Source of the DNA: Fagopyrum homotropicum
Lineage: Eukaryota > Streptophyta > Magnoliopsida > Caryophyllales > Polygonaceae
Assembly: GCA_033239125.1 (NCBI GenBank)
Contig: BSWB01000008.1
Coordinates: 154,001 to 218,000, forward strand
Direction: 5' to 3'
Length of the DNA stretch: 64,000 nt
The position numbers and the translations under genes are program-made. Positions within the stretch are counted from its first letter, which is position 1. Every line of letters begins with the position of its first letter. Below the pieces are notes generated by a model. It worked only from the letters and a program-made list of their open reading frames with translations. It did not search any database and had not been told where the DNA came from. This document shows, in pieces, positions 1 through 12,470 of this stretch.

Positions 1-347
1 AAATCTACGAAAGAAGAGATTCATTTTGAAGATGGATTCCAATCAATATAAGAAAAAGACCAGCATGCCGTAATGTCTGTAAAATTGTACACCCCGTATG
101 AGTCTATTGAAGCAGAGATACTACCAATGGCATATGTCTATCTATAGTAAGTGGGCCTTCTTCCACCTTGCATCTCACTTTTCTTTAGAATGTTCATAGA
201 TATAGGAGACATTTTCTTTTTCAATGAATGATTGATTAAGATATCAGATGTGATAGCCTATAAGAGAATGTGATGATTTCCGAGACAAGCTGATCCTTTT
301 TTTTCAAATGTCAATAGCAATAGGCAAACCCCAAATTGAATCCTTAC

Positions 348-2165
348 CTTGTAGGCCCAATAAAGGTACGAACTCTTGTGGTTTATCTCTTTTCCCAATC
401 GAGCAATCACTTTGGATGGCGTCCAGATGATTTTCTACAAATGTAATCGTACAAACCCCTAAGAGTATATTAAAAAATTGCAACCAAAAGGTAGAACTAC
501 AATGAATTACAATGCTTGAAAACCATGATCAGGATGACCATAATTTGTACACACAACATATATCCTCTACAAGATAAAAAATCCCCATAAAGCATATTCA
601 CTGCTCAAAGTCTCAAATCATCCCTAAATACTAAACCAAGAAGTTACCAATATTGCCAAAACTAAACTTCCATTAAGTAGATGATTCAAAAATTCCAAAA
701 AATAGTATGATAATTTGCATCTGATGATAAATAATGGGAATATTAAAGAGAAAGTATTACATGCATAGACAGAAAGGCGTGTTATACAGGATAAAAGCCA
801 GGCAAACAGGTACAATAGCAATATAGCATCTTCAACAACATATAGTTAGAAAAGGCTGAAGAGAAATCATAACCAGGTCATTACCTCTGAAGATTGCTCT
901 TCCAACATTTTATCAAAAATGGGAATTATCCAGTCCTCAAATCGACAATAATTGTCATTTGGGACCAACAAAGTACCGATGAGGTTTAATCCCTTTGAGC
1001 GCAGTTGAGCTCCAGGTAGGGAAAAATCGCACTTATAAGTGGGTGCAAGGCATTTAATAAGGTCCTCTTCCACACCCCCTGCTGTGGTAACCACCACATC
1101 AACCTGCAGAATTGATCACTGATTATGTCTAGGTTTTTTTCTTTCAAGTCCATTAGGAATATAAGACATCATCTATGAAATATTTATAGTTATATGACAG
1201 AGAATGGCATGATATTAAACGTTATAACTTATAAGCTCACTTTTAGTTATTTCTTCAACGTTTAACCTACTTAGTCCATCCAAATCCATAAGCAAATGGT
1301 ATCTGAATACTTGTAGAAGAAAAGTCATTGAGAGTAGGATAAGGGTTATTCTTTTCTATCTCCCGGATGTAAGGGATCGAGATATTCAGAGTAAAATTTG
1401 TTTTAAGTTATTATTAATCATTGACTTGGATTATAAACAAGTCAAAGGTAACTTCCTTGGGTTGTCTAAAGAAATTTTAACCATGCAGCTATAGGAATGA
1501 TTATTGTAACTTCTCATGCATCAAAAAGTATAAGCAAGTCCCTACAATTCTTGACAAAGTAGTTTTGATAGGAAAACTGTGGACATAGATATTTAAAAAG
1601 GACAGTCCTTTCTCAACATACGATGCTCAACAAGATATCGAATGGTATCCCTTACACCAGAAGAAACAAGATTTGAGGTAAAACCCAAGAATACTTTGCA
1701 TCTCACTGATTCTCTGTAGGCTGGATCTCTCTCCTCCTCACAGCAATCTTCTCCTGGAACTTCATCTGAAAGCCTCCATTCCAGCTTCAGCAAATCAAAA
1801 TATATAGTGAGAACACCCAAAAAATAAACAAGTGGGGAAATGACTTTGCCCTCAGACACAGCACAAAATTTAAAAGTATATGATTAAAATATAAGCAAAC
1901 TAACCATTTGATTAACTACTTCAACGGCTTCACCAAGATTAAAAGCCTGAAAACCAGTGGAGATAAAGGACTTAAACAGTTGTGGGTAGTTGACACCTTG
2001 GTTGAAATCATATCCCTCGATCTTGATACATTTTCCTTCAAGTTTTTCAGACTCTTTGAACACCGTGGAGTGAAATAAATCAGCGAAGCTAACAAGTAAC
2101 AGACGAACAATAAGAAAATAGGCACCAATGTCAATCCATACGTATGAATCATCCATAAATTTCAC
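348..2165 (-). CDS. DHS: Deoxyhypusine synthase gene, 3'-truncated, possibly decayed
   Basis: Deoxyhypusine synthase moves the aminobutyl group of spermidine to a lysine of eIF5A, using NAD, in the cytosol. Four exons are visible on the minus strand. Exon 1 ends at 1905 and holds KIEGYDFNQGVNYPQL; its start is either the Met at 2165 or, more likely, an acceptor at 2088, because the first 25 or so residues from 2165 are hydrophobic and unlike the family. Exon 2 is 1617-1784 (FLGFTSNLVSSGVRDTIRYL). Exon 3 is 885-1103 (VDVVVTTAGGVEEDLIKCLA, VPNDNYCRFEDWIIPIFDKM). Exon 4 is 348-434 (WTPSKVIARLGKEI, SSYLYWA). Junctions are phase 0 with AG acceptors and GT donors, except that exon 2 is followed by TT. 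The C-terminal part, with the active-site lysine, would lie left of the window. Several usually conserved residues differ. A homospermidine synthase, a known DHS paralogue, cannot be excluded. Confidence 0.85.
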
Positions 2166-2789
2166 ACCTTTTTTAATTTGCAGTTCAGGGAATCATTTTT
2201 GAGGATGGAGAAGAAAGAGAGGGGGTGCTGAGACGCGACGGAGACAGTCAGGCAGAGGCCAACAGAAGAGAGTAAAGACACTTGGAGTTGGAGCCTACGA
2301 GGTGCGACTCGGGGAGGGATTAGGCACTTGGCAGTCTAGGCGAGGCGAGACGAAGTCTGAGAAAGCCAAAAGGGAAAGGGAAGGGCTCACGGAGTCACGG
2401 GTCACGGCAGCAAACAACCCTACACACTGGAGAGAACTCGTATGAAGCACGATGATCAGAATGAAGAGAGGAGAGGGAAAAAAGGAAGGGAGGAGGTGGA
2501 ATGATTGCGTAAAAGAGTACGGAGGCAAAAGGCTGCTAGGGTTCATGGAGTACGATGTTTCAACAACCCAAAGGAGAAAAGATCGGATTTTTCTAAGAAA
2601 TGAAAAGATAAAAGGCAACAGTTACAAAAATCGCACACGATGTGTTGTAAAACCGCACCCACGGCGAAACCTTGCCACGACCGCGGCTCTTGAGGCCGTA
2701 GGTGCGGAGACCTCCATTCGGCACCACTATTGCGGTTCCGAAAGAAGTCCCAAAGGATGATAATCGGAACGAAATTTCCAGTTGTTACA
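2166..2789. other. Upstream region of the DHS gene, no further gene seen
   Basis: GA-rich on the plus strand (CT-rich in the sense of the minus-strand gene), as in a plant 5' UTR or promoter. The open frames here have no recognisable protein character. Similarity to the gypsy relic starts near 2790. Confidence 0.35.
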
Positions 2790-3838
2790 GTGATATAGTT
2801 AAGGAACTCTTGTTGGAAGTCACTTCACACAATTGACGAAGTAGAAGGAATATTGCGAGTAGACACACTAGTATGATAGAAAGTATAGATACTAACTAAC
2901 ACACCCAAAGAAAACTGACTCAAGTGTTCAGAGTAGAAAGAGGCTAAAAAAGTGACACATGAGATTAAGAAGAGAGGATTACATACCTTGAATCTGCGTA
3001 ACTAGAGACAGAGATATCCGGGTTTGGTTTCGATCTCGACTGGGGCAATATCGGTCAAAATTTGAGGAATTTCGGCCGAGATTATCTCAGGTTGGGTGAG
3101 ATCGATATTTGTGGTCGGTTAAGGCTCGTAACTAGGTCAAGGATGGTATAAAACTTCTTCTCTAGATATACTCTTGCACAAGTGCACTTGAATTCTTCAG
3201 TTTATGCCTAAATAAATTCTCAAAAATTTGCAACAGTAGAAAACCGCGGTCAAAATCTCGGCTGAGATTTAGTATTATGTGGCCGAGAATGTCGATTCGA
3301 CAATAAACGTCCACATCTCTAGGATATACTACTTCTTGGTTGCCTTATGGATCCTTTTCAGTTGGACGGGCGAATATATTGTTGTTGGAAAAGATATTCG
3401 GTTAGGATGCAATGGATATGATAAGATATCACCTACTAGATAGGATCTCAACAATATTATCTTGTAAGTCTCCTTCCTCCGTAAATATGCAGTGGGATTT
3501 ATTTAGATTTGACTCAAATCCAAAAATATATGATCTCCAACTGGAAAACGAAAAATTTACAAAACTTGGGAAACAAGTAACGTGAAGATCTCAACTTTAT
3601 GCTCAAAATCTCGAGCGAAAATTTCCGTAAGGACGGGCGAGATTCGTTCAAGGTTAGTGGTTGGCTTTGTGTTTGGTTATGGCGTTTCTCTATTTTAAAA
3701 GACACAAGTCAACACACGTTAAACTCAAATAATCTCGCAAAGATAATTGCAAACAAGAAAAGATTCAATTTTTATATGATTCAAAGAAGACTCAAATAAA
3801 AAAATGACTTAAACCTGAGATGGACTTCAATCGATTGA

Positions 3839-3850
3839 GCTTTGATACCA
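3839..3850 (-). promoter_or_regulatory. Primer-binding site, initiator Met tRNA type
   Basis: The minus strand reads TGGTATCAAAGC, one base off the TGGTATCAGAGC complementary to the plant initiator Met tRNA 3' end, and lies three bases after the LTR end. Confidence 0.75.
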
Positions 3851-3853
3851 CTT

Positions 3854-4570
3854 TGATGCGGGGTTGAAGCCGTAGTTGCCTGATCTAGATTGAAAGCCCA
3901 CAAACAGTCTCAGAGAACAAATCTCAGATAGGAATCTCGGTCGAGATCCTGACGGGGCCGAGAATTATGTAACTTCGAACCAAAGAATGTGAGTTTGATG
4001 GATTGATAATAGAAAGATAAGAAGATGATTATAGGGAATGAAATTAATGGAAATATAGGAAGATACGAACCAAGGTATTCCCGCAAAGAACCTTGACCAT
4101 TTATGTGTCGAAACCCCTTAACAAAGAGCTTACCTTAACCCTCACTTCTTTAACATTACACAAGCCTTCTAAATAAGACAAACACAAGCAGAAACTAGAA
4201 TTGACCAGGAGCACCAACCTTTAAGAAGATTAACACACACAAGCACAATCTAGCAAAGACTCACAATGATTCAATCAAGACTTTCTCTTTTGATTGAATA
4301 GGAATGAATAAAACACAAACTTCGTAAGTGAAGCAGCGAGTTCACATAATATTGTGAAAAAATTAATCAAATCAAATCTACCTAATAATATCACCCTCTA
4401 AGGCTATTTATAGGTGAGACCCTTCTAAAAAGATAAAATATATAACTAAAAGATAATCCTAAAAGATAGGATCAACAAATACCTTTAGAATGTTTTAGAT
4501 TCTTAAAGGTATTAAAATAAAAAAGCTATCTATAACTTATAAGATCACAGCTTGATCTTATAACTTGACA
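3854..4570 (-). repeat. LTR D of gypsy family III
   Basis: About 717 bp, beginning TGTCAAG (4570) and ending CGCATCA (3854) on the minus strand. It shares the closing CCCCGCATCA and the GAGATACT...CTTCATTTACGAAG-type middle with LTRs A, B and C. Dyad-like CTCGGNCGAGATT words occur at both edges. Confidence 0.7.
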
Positions 4571-4670
4571 GGATCCAAAACTCGGTTGATATTTGTGGAA
4601 CTCTCGGGCGAGATTTTGGTCCTCATGGCCGAGATTTCTTCTTTGGAGCTCTTTCCTCGTCCTAGCCACC

Positions 4671-4958
4671 TTATATGCTTGTTGGATCATCTTGGCTCTT
4701 GCATGGCCCTTCTATAGTAGTCAACAATGTCACTAAAGAAGACCTAAATGTGAATGAGGTCTCTTTGAGTGTACATGTTGTGAATAAGCTAGCAACTTTC
4801 TCATGGATGGCCTTTTCTCTTGCTCTAGTGATAGTTCCTTCCATGGTGGGACTTAAAGATGATGTGGTTGTCTTATCATTAAATGTCTTGATCCTTGATC
4901 TAGTGATTGGTCCTTGAGGTGGTGTTGAGGATGTTCCCTCATCACATAATGAGGACAA
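4671..4958 (-). pseudogene. Gypsy polyprotein C-terminal tail fragment
   Basis: The frame contains GPITRSRIK and EGTITRAREKAIHEK, the post-integrase tail typical of plant Ty3/gypsy polyproteins (a PITRARAK-type ending). The same tail recurs at 25087-25399, 40130-40440 and 41750-42064 with PITRS/ITRAR repeats followed by a Ser-rich, acidic stretch. The integrase body itself is absent here. Immediately to the right, at about 4935, the minus-strand reading changes to the tail of a different, Athila-like gag. Confidence 0.65.
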
Positions 4959-5000
4959 GAATGCAACAATTCATTAAACCTTTCTCATACAGAATGTATA

Positions 5001-6680
5001 TGTTCGTTCCAAAACGTGTGTGAATCTGAAGACAAGTATCTTTAAATTTATAACCAAGAATAAAAGCATTAGCGAACCCGCAGTGTACGGATCCATCGCA
5101 ATAAAGGCAAATATTCTAGGGTCTATCACAGGGAATGTGGTGAAATCGAGCTGATAAGTCAACTAGATATGATTCTTGCAATAACAAAGAACTAATCGAA
5201 GCAATCAATGAAGATATATCAATAAAGAAGAATGCAAATTTTAGAGATCATAGCGTCAAGTTGTGGTTTTTGATTCAAGACTTCTTAAGATTTTTGGATA
5301 AAGTTGGAGTTGCTAAGGTAAGATGTTTCTTCGATGGGATAGATCACGGAGGAGGTCTCACTATCCACTATCGACTAACCAAAGTTTCTTTTATCGGGTA
5401 AGTCTCAAGGAACTAATAAAAGGAACATAAACTCAAATCAACAATTCGACCTAAGGGAATATAACTAATCTTTACCGGGTAAGTCTCAAGTTAACTCTCC
5501 AAGGTAGGATGAAGGCGCACTCAAACCTAGCAAAGGATAAATCTTTGTTACCTAGAAAACGTCATCATCGGTACTCAAGAAAGGAATCACCGGGTAAGTC
5601 TCTTCCTATCCTCAAGCGTAAGCCTAAGAGGTATCTAAGGGTATAAAAAGCTCTCAACAAAGACTAGGATTTGGGCAAACTAGGACCTAGGCTTAAGGAT
5701 AAGACATGGTCGGACAAACATAAGCAAATCTCGGATGGATCATACTCAAATCTCGGCCGAAATTCCTGGACTTATCCGAGATCGTCAACTGCGTGAGCAA
5801 AACTCAACCTTCAGGATCCAATCTAACTTAAAAGGTCATTCTATCATCATCTAAACCACAACCACCAACTAGTCACCCTATAATCGCAAGAGTTCTAGCA
5901 AAAATAGTCATATTTGAATCAAAGAAGTAATATGATATCAAATAACGCATAAAACTAAGAAAAGGCAAATAAAACTAACAAACAACCTTCCATAATCAAA
6001 ACTAAATCCAAAGCAATATCAAAGATTCAACCTTTGAATCCAATAAAGAAAATAACAACTTAAGATATCCTTCCAAAAATAAGTCACAAAACCTCAATGC
6101 AATCTATGAAAATCTTCAACCCTTCAATGTTCTTACTTCCTTATTAATCCTTCCAAATCTTTCGTACTTGTTGCGAAGTCGGAACTCTGACTCCTCTTAG
6201 AAAGTGTGTGTAAAAAGCCGTCTAAAATCAATTGTCCTTAAACCCTTGCTACAACTTTGCTTTTAATGATAAAAATCGGGTTTTGACTTTGGGTCGCGGG
6301 CTATTTTCCAACAAAATTTCGGCCGAGATGGTACCTCTTCAACCAAGATTTCTCTTTGTTACATACTTTCTTTTGCTCTTTGATCCTTTTCTAAATGAAT
6401 CTTCTTCTTCTGTGATCCTTCTTCTTCTTCTTCTTCTTCTTCTTCTTCTGCTTAATGTATCTCCACTATGCTCTCTCCTGAGTCCTTATGTCCTTATGCT
6501 CCCTTTTGCTCCGAAATTCGCCTTATTTCCTACAATTGCAAAAAAATTGTGTGTAGACCTCTATTTCGCAAAGTATGAGAATATTAACATAATCGATGTG
6601 AATATATGTCTATGTATGCAAAACAAAGGGAAAATCTACCTAAATGCATCCCTAAACTAAGATCATAATTCATGTCATCA
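5001..6680 (-). mobile_element. Solo LTR, Athila-like, in a gag relic
   Basis: On the minus strand the element starts TGATGACATGAATTATG (6680) and ends GGAACGAACA (5001), giving TG...CA ends, 1680 bp. Flanks are GTATA (4996-5000) and GTACA (6681-6685), a five-base target duplication with one mismatch. The same gag frame reads into both edges, which independently fixes the insertion point. Its right part resembles the LTRs at 48373, 57759 and 59924 (cccgcagtgtacgg box, TTACCGGGTAAGTCTC boxes). No internal region remains, so it is a solo LTR formed by LTR-LTR recombination. Confidence 0.75.
6418..6449 (+). repeat. (CTT)n microsatellite
   Basis: About ten consecutive CTT triplets inside the solo LTR. 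Confidence 0.9.
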
Positions 6681-7425
6681 GTACATTCTCACCATTTTTC
6701 ATGTCAAAGTGAGAAAGCTTCTCCCTGATTTCAACAGTCTTGTCGGGAGGATAATACTAATTAAAGAAGGCATTAGTTAGTTCTTCCCAAGTATTGAATG
6801 TACTTGTAGGGTGGTTTTGAAGCCAAGTAGCAACTTTTCATGTTAAAGAAAAAGATGAAAGCCCTCATTGTAAAAGCATCAACAAAAATACTTTCATAGT
6901 TAAGAGTATTCACTACATGCTCAAAAAGTTCCTTAAAATGTTGGTGCGGATTCACGTTCAACAAGCCTGTAAATTTTTCATTTTTGATAAGTCTAATTGT
7001 GTCCGCCTAGAGGTTGAAATCTCGAGCTCCCAATGAGGCAAGAGTGAAAGCTTCGTTTGGAATCGTATGTCTCGTGTTCATTCTAGCCTCCAATGTTTTG
7101 TGGTGATGAGCCCTTTCAACAACAAGCGCAGTAGTGAGTCTTTTAATTTCGCAGGTAGTGGATCGTTTCTTGGATCATTCGGACCTCGTCCAACATTCTC
7201 TCTACCATGTTCGTCCTTTGTTTGTTTTGCATAAGCTCTTTTTTGTAGATTTTTGCCGACGTAGTGTGCGTTCAATCTCGTTGTCTAAGGGGGACAAGTT
7301 TGCTCGGATCATGAACTCTTCACATTCACCAACCTAACCTGCAAGAAAAAACAAAAGAGAACAAAGAATAGTAATATAAGAAACTTAGAATAACCAAAAT
7401 ACAAAACAACCAAAACTATCGGTAA

Positions 7426-7444
7426 TCCCTGACAACAGCACCAA
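7426..7444 (-). promoter_or_regulatory. Decayed Asp-tRNA-type primer-binding site
   Basis: The minus strand reads TTGGTGCTGTTGTCAGGGA, matching the intact site at 50190-50207 (TGGCGCCGTTGCCGGGGA) with a few transitions. It sits just 5' of the gag relic. Confidence 0.6.
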
Positions 7445-7451
7445 AACTTGA

Positions 7452-7834
7452 TGTTCTTAAAACCTACCAACAAGGATGATGGGTCAGTTATAGTAAATCG
7501 AGTATCAAAATCACAAGGATCACATCTTAATTTGAAATCTCTAATTAATAATTATTCTAAGTATAGGGGGAGAAAGAGTAAGGGAAGAGAATAATATATT
7601 ATTGGAAAGATTTGTGATTATCAAAAGTACGAAAAAAGCAATGATTGTTGTTTGTGAAATATGTGAGGGAAGCGATCTAACAAAATAAGAATCACTACTA
7701 TAATGAATCAAAATAAAACAACATATATGAATATTGATTAGTGAACATGACATGTAACTATCTAAAATAGCTTTTGTCACAAACAAACAAAGACTGTGTT
7801 AAACTATTTTGCCCATGCTTTCACAATCACAACT
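7452..7834 (-). repeat. Probable end of a decayed LTR
   Basis: By position this should be the 3' edge of the LTR that belongs to the gag relic at 6681-7330: it lies directly upstream of the primer-binding site and ends GAACA. It is AT-rich and too diverged for me to align; the right edge is set by the next element at 7835. Confidence 0.35.
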
Positions 7835-9575
7835 TGACATGATTTATGACACTAGTTTAGGCATTCATATAAGTAGTTTTCCCCTTATCCATGCATAGTT
7901 TTGCCCTAGTTTGTGACATTTATGCTTAATTGAGTCATATTGCTAGAAATGGTGTCTACACGAGCTTTAGTCAATTTTGTAGGTATTTTGGCAATCTTTT
8001 GGACATTATTGACATACTTGGGGATCAAGCCTCATGATGGTTCGGATTTGAGGTTCCAAAAGACTCATGCTTGGAGAAAAGAAGAAGACATGGACCCTAA
8101 TTGGTGCAAGTCTTGGACAAACTCATGTTAAAGTGATGATTAGGGTTGAATTAGTGCAATATCGGTCCAAAGCAAGTGCATCACGGCCGAGATGGGTTCG
8201 TGGCCAACCAAGATTCTTGTATGGACAACCTCGACACATGGCACACTTTCTCTATGTCCGACCTTTGCTTTCCCTTGGAGTACTTGAGTTGCTTTGCAGG
8301 CTGTTTTAATGATCTCTCTCTCTCTCTCCCTCCCTCCCCCCCAAGCCCCTTGTGGGTGTTCTTGGGGAGATTTGATTAGAACATTATCATATCATTAGAT
8401 CTCGAGTGAGATTGAGTGGTTTTAAGTGAGGTTTTCTTGTGTAGCTTATAAGTTCGGATATTGAAGCTGCTCTTTAAGCATTGTGAGACTTGTGTAAACT
8501 TCTATTTCAGCTAAGTAACCTTCTTTCATTGTTCTTATCTTCATTATCTTGTTATGGAATGCATGCATGCTTGTATGATGATGTTTGATCTTGAAATGTA
8601 TGTTATTGACTAAATAGTTGTTTTTTTAGGGTGAATGATATATGGTTATGGCTTGGATAATAATTATCTGGACTTTCATGTTAGCTTAGGATGATTTGTG
8701 TTCGAAACTCTAGCTCAATCCAAAATCTCGGCCTGCTCTTCATGCCATTTCGGCCAAGATGTTCATGATCCACCCGAGATTGTTGTGTTGTTGTCCTTAT
8801 GTTGATGAATCTTGGTGTTAGGATGTAGATTTGTTGAAATCCTAGTGTTTGTTGAGTCTAATCTAGCTTAGGGTAACCTATGTTAGCAAACTAATTGATG
8901 AATGAGACTTAACCGGTGATTTCCACTCTTAGGTATAGAAGATGATGAACTCTAGTTAGTATTGAATTGAGTGTGCTAGGATCGTTGCTTAAGACTTACC
9001 TTTTCCGAGACTTACCCGGTAAGGAGGGGTTTGACCTTTAGGTAGTGGCCCAGTTTGTGTAGAACTCTCGGTCTTAGCTCCTTGAGACTTACCCGGTAAT
9101 AGGACTTAGGTTTGAGACTTGTGGAGCATGAGACTTACCCGGTAATTGTTCTCATTAGAGAAACACCCTTTCCTAACCACCGCACCTTATCCTTTGATGA
9201 TTAGAAACTTGAGTCTAATACCATAACCGGAATTTATGATCTCTAGAATCCGCTTTTCTTACCCTTATCACCTATCTTGTTTGTGTTAGTTGTTTGTTTG
9301 ATTGTTTGCATATCTTGTGATCTTTGTTTGATCACCACAAAACCAACCAAAAAATAATTGTGATTTTTATTTCTTTATTCCTTGCTCATCTCTTAGTTTG
9401 GATTTGCACTATCCATGATCGTTGAATGGTTTAATTTCACCTCAGTTCTTGTGTTCGACCTCGGAATACTTTCCTTGCTACGAAACGACTCATACACCGT
9501 GGGTTCGCTAGGTAAATTAGGAGAATATATCGAGTTATAAATTTAAGACTTTTGTGTGTACGTTTTGGGCGAACA
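7835..9575 (+). repeat. Athila-like LTR
   Basis: Starts TGACATGATTTATGAC and ends GGGCGAACA, 1741 bp, with the family landmarks: a start like the LTR at 48373, four GAGACTTACCCGGTAA-like boxes (8903-9146), and a CACCGTGGGTTCGC box before the end. A decayed Asp-type primer-binding site follows at 9582-9600, so it was a 5' LTR. I see no matching flanking duplication and no clear internal region after 9600. A (CT)n stretch lies at 8312-8330. Confidence 0.65.
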
Positions 9576-9581
9576 AGTTCT

Positions 9582-9600
9582 TGGCACTCTTGCCACGGAT
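9582..9600 (+). promoter_or_regulatory. Decayed Asp-tRNA-type primer-binding site
   Basis: TTGGCACTCTTGCCACGGA, six bases after the LTR end, a mutated form of TTGGCGCCGTTGCCGGGGA. Confidence 0.6.
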
Positions 9601-12262
9601 TTGCTTCGCGCTCCAAACTAGCGTAACAACAACAAATATGTAAAACCCTTTAAATACTTAGAAATCTAGAAAAGACTCGCTTACAAAGACTGGAACTTTC
9701 TAGATAGTTAGAAATCATATAAGTAAAAGGTAGGATTCAATCCCTTAAACCAAGTTCTTTTCAATCTTTCCAATAAAACAACCTCACTTGGTTAGCACAA
9801 GAGTTTTTATCTAAAATCTTTTATAAACGTCACTTTTTTCGAAGGTAAATAAAAGATAAGAACAAAACACTCTGAAAAGAAGCAAATTCATATAATCTTC
9901 ATTCAACAATTCATATATGCAATTATAAATTAAATCATTATAAAGATCAATCAATCCTTTGATCAAGAGAGAGATTAGCTAGACATAATTGAATAAAAAA
10001 CATAATTTATTAAATATGAAAACTACATGAATAATACTCACAAATTTTTCGGTTTCTACACAACGAGATGAACCTTCAAAAAGAAATTGAAATCTACTAT
10101 AAACCTAATTCACGGCTGCGGGACTCGGGATCTTCAAGCTACTCGTGATACCTCAAATGCCTTAAATGCAAAATAACCAAGGTACACACCGAAATATGGA
10201 AAAAGAAAGCTTTCTCTACTAAAGTGAAGTACAAAAGAACAAATGATGTATGAAAATGCATGATTCTAAAGGCTATATGGGGTTACATTTGGCACCTATC
10301 AACATTGCCTTGTGAGGTTTCTTTTAGCCTTATGCACATATGCTTTGTGTATTCTTTTTTATGAGTGTTTTCCTATATGCTTTGATTTTCTAAAACTTAT
10401 GGTTTACTCTCTTTTAAGATCCCATGCTTGTTCTTGCTTTTACATTTATGAAAATGATTGAGACATTTCTTTGTTAAACTTATTATTCTCTTACTACCTT
10501 GTTCATTCTTTTCCATCTTATTAGCCCGGCTTGACTTTTATTGACCTTTTTATCGCTCCATAAAATATATCTATCCATGTTTAGCCTCCCTTTGATTCAT
10601 CCATGAATTAGGAGGGTACACCATGCAATGAAGGAAGAAAGTAAATTGCAAGTATGGGGTCATGTGTAGTAAAGAGCATGATTGTATAAAAAATCCTTGT
10701 AGTGTAAGTGCATAAAGTGAAGAAGAATAAAGTCAAATAAAAAAAATACAATTGTGCACCATTTAGATCTATCAAAAAGAGAAGATACGAATTTTTACAA
10801 AGCGTTAAAAAGAAGAAAATGACGTGTTTTGAATAAGAGTGAAGAAATTCGGCTTGCAAGAAGATAATCAATCATGAGCTTCAAGATGTCTTAGTTTCCA
10901 TATATTTTTGCACCACATGGCCAAATAATACTCCTCGCCTATGTTCACTACCTGTCCAAGTTACAACCTATAAAGGTCCTCTTGATTTATAATTGCATTG
11001 GCAGGAAAAGCTACGCGGTGGAGATTGAGAACATCTTGAAAAATTTGAGAGATACACATTCCCATGAGTGGTCCTAAAACATATGAGCTTTGATTTATAC
11101 CTTATATGATGATTTGAGTTATGATGAGGTTTGGAGTGCTTGATCTTGTAGCATCTAAAACATGTATTTGAACGTTTTGTATTTTAGATTTGATCTTATC
11201 GTGTTAGAGGATAAGATTGAGGAGATCTAGGGTTTTCAAGCTATCCCTTACCCAAAAAAATAAGGCGTCTTAGCTATTAGGTTAGATATCTCTTCATATG
11301 CTATTTATTGTTTTTACTGTCGTTTGATCTGGAGGTCCTACGACTGCCCCTAGGCCGCTCGACTGATGTATATTTTCGATCATTAATAAAGCTTTAGAGT
11401 TTGTTTCAGGTATGTTTGACTAGTATTATTATTTCTAGGGTCTGATGAACCCGACTACATTCAACAACGATGTTAGATTGATTCTATGTATTGAGTGTTT
11501 GTCTATGAGTTATGATAGTATTGTATTCTTCTTTGGTCTATGTTCTTCAAGGTAATGTTGGCTTCAGGTGACAATCTATCCCTCATACCTTTATGTTAAG
11601 TTCGATGTGAAGAGTTGGCGCCATCTTGGATACATAACAATCAATGTGTGACAACATTGATGTATGTCAAGCAAAGACATCACATGACAATCAAATGAAA
11701 TTGTCTTTTACATAGCTTTGACTTGCATTCGATTATGGAATTGTCAACTGAGATCTATTAGGTGCATGTTGTGGTGATCTAGATTCTAGAATTGCTTTAT
11801 TTGATTGTTCTGTATAAGATGTTATTTATCCTTTATACCATCTAATTTCTAGTTCTTCAAAGATCCAAGCTTTCTCCTCCTTTTCTCCTTTGTTTTAAAA
11901 ACCGTTTTATGAAGTGGTCAAACAACATCCCTAAGGGAGCTTGAGCAACTAGTATTTCCAACTTTGAGTTTTTGCTCATATTTCATCTTTGGTTATTTAT
12001 ACATTGATTTCTGGTTACAAACTCAAAATTTTACCCCGATCGAACAAACTAAATTAGTCAACCAAACTCCTTTTTTTGGCTTTCTAGTTTATATATGTTA
12101 ATTTCTTTATTTGGTATCTTCATTAATTCTTCAAAGCAAGCCATTGTTTCCCGTGTTCACTTCTAACGTCCTCTAGTACAACGGGTTCTTGTATTTATTT
12201 GTGAGACATGAGGCTTACACTTTAGACTTCATAAGTCGTCATGACCATGAGCTTAAAATTTC
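9601..12262. other. Unassigned AT-rich region
   Basis: No frame with protein character, no terminal repeats and no RNA gene that I can recognise. A phrase near 10650, GCAAGTATGGGGT, recalls the purine tract region before Athila 3' LTRs, so part of it may be decayed 3' retroelement sequence. A near-palindromic CTAGGCCGCTCG lies near 11350. Confidence 0.4.
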
Positions 12263-12470
12263 TCCATCTTGACAAGCATACCACACAAAATTTTAATCTG
12301 CATGAAAAATATTATACATGAGAGAGCATTTAAGGATATGAACCATAATTTAAGACAAAGATATGACCATTACTCCAACTTCTACAATTCGGGATGGCAA
12401 GGCCACCCAAACTTCAAGTACAACCACAATCAACATACAACACCCACATCAAGAATTTGTTGAGAAACCA
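12263..12470 (+). pseudogene. Gag fragment of an Athila/Tat-type retrotransposon
   Basis: The frame reads YDHYSNFYNSGWQGHPNFKY, which matches the YSNTYNPGWRNHPNF-type linker that follows the gag domain in Athila/Tat polyproteins (the intact element here has an NHPGFSYSNPDG version at about 51590). Only this scrap is recognisable; sequence on both sides has no continuing frame. Confidence 0.5.

Larger units (their letters stand above)
2790..4960 (-). mobile_element. Ty3/gypsy relic of family III (pol tail, LTR D, leader)
   Basis: Read on the minus strand this is pol C-terminal tail (4671-4958), LTR (3854-4570), primer-binding site (3839-3850), then untranslated leader to about 2790. The same order and wording occur on the plus strand at 25.1-27.2 kb, so it is another copy of the same family. 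The leader match ends near 2790 at a CCTTAACTAT-like edge. No gag or pol core remains. A tail placed upstream of an LTR with leader means two tandem copies recombined or that it is a junction fragment. Confidence 0.75.
4935..7330 (-). pseudogene. Decayed Athila-like gag, split by a solo LTR
   Basis: Two pieces, 4935-5000 and 6681-7330, read on the minus strand. The right piece has NPHQHFKELFEHVVNT, the classic start of a plant retrotransposon gag domain, followed by a PPDKTVEIREKL stretch. The left piece continues it with LYERFNELLHSCPHY, the usual sequel. The reading is broken by frameshifts and by the solo LTR, so no product is possible. The gag start lies downstream of a decayed primer-binding site at 7426-7444. 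Confidence 0.65.

Noticed and set aside
348..2165. Homospermidine synthase instead of deoxyhypusine synthase
   Set aside because: The C-terminal part is outside the window and the visible changes do not discriminate; kept only as an alternative.
2295..2618. 107-codon minus-strand frame upstream of DHS
   Set aside because: Ser/Pro/Phe-rich translation of a CT-rich strand; fits 5' UTR composition, no family resemblance.
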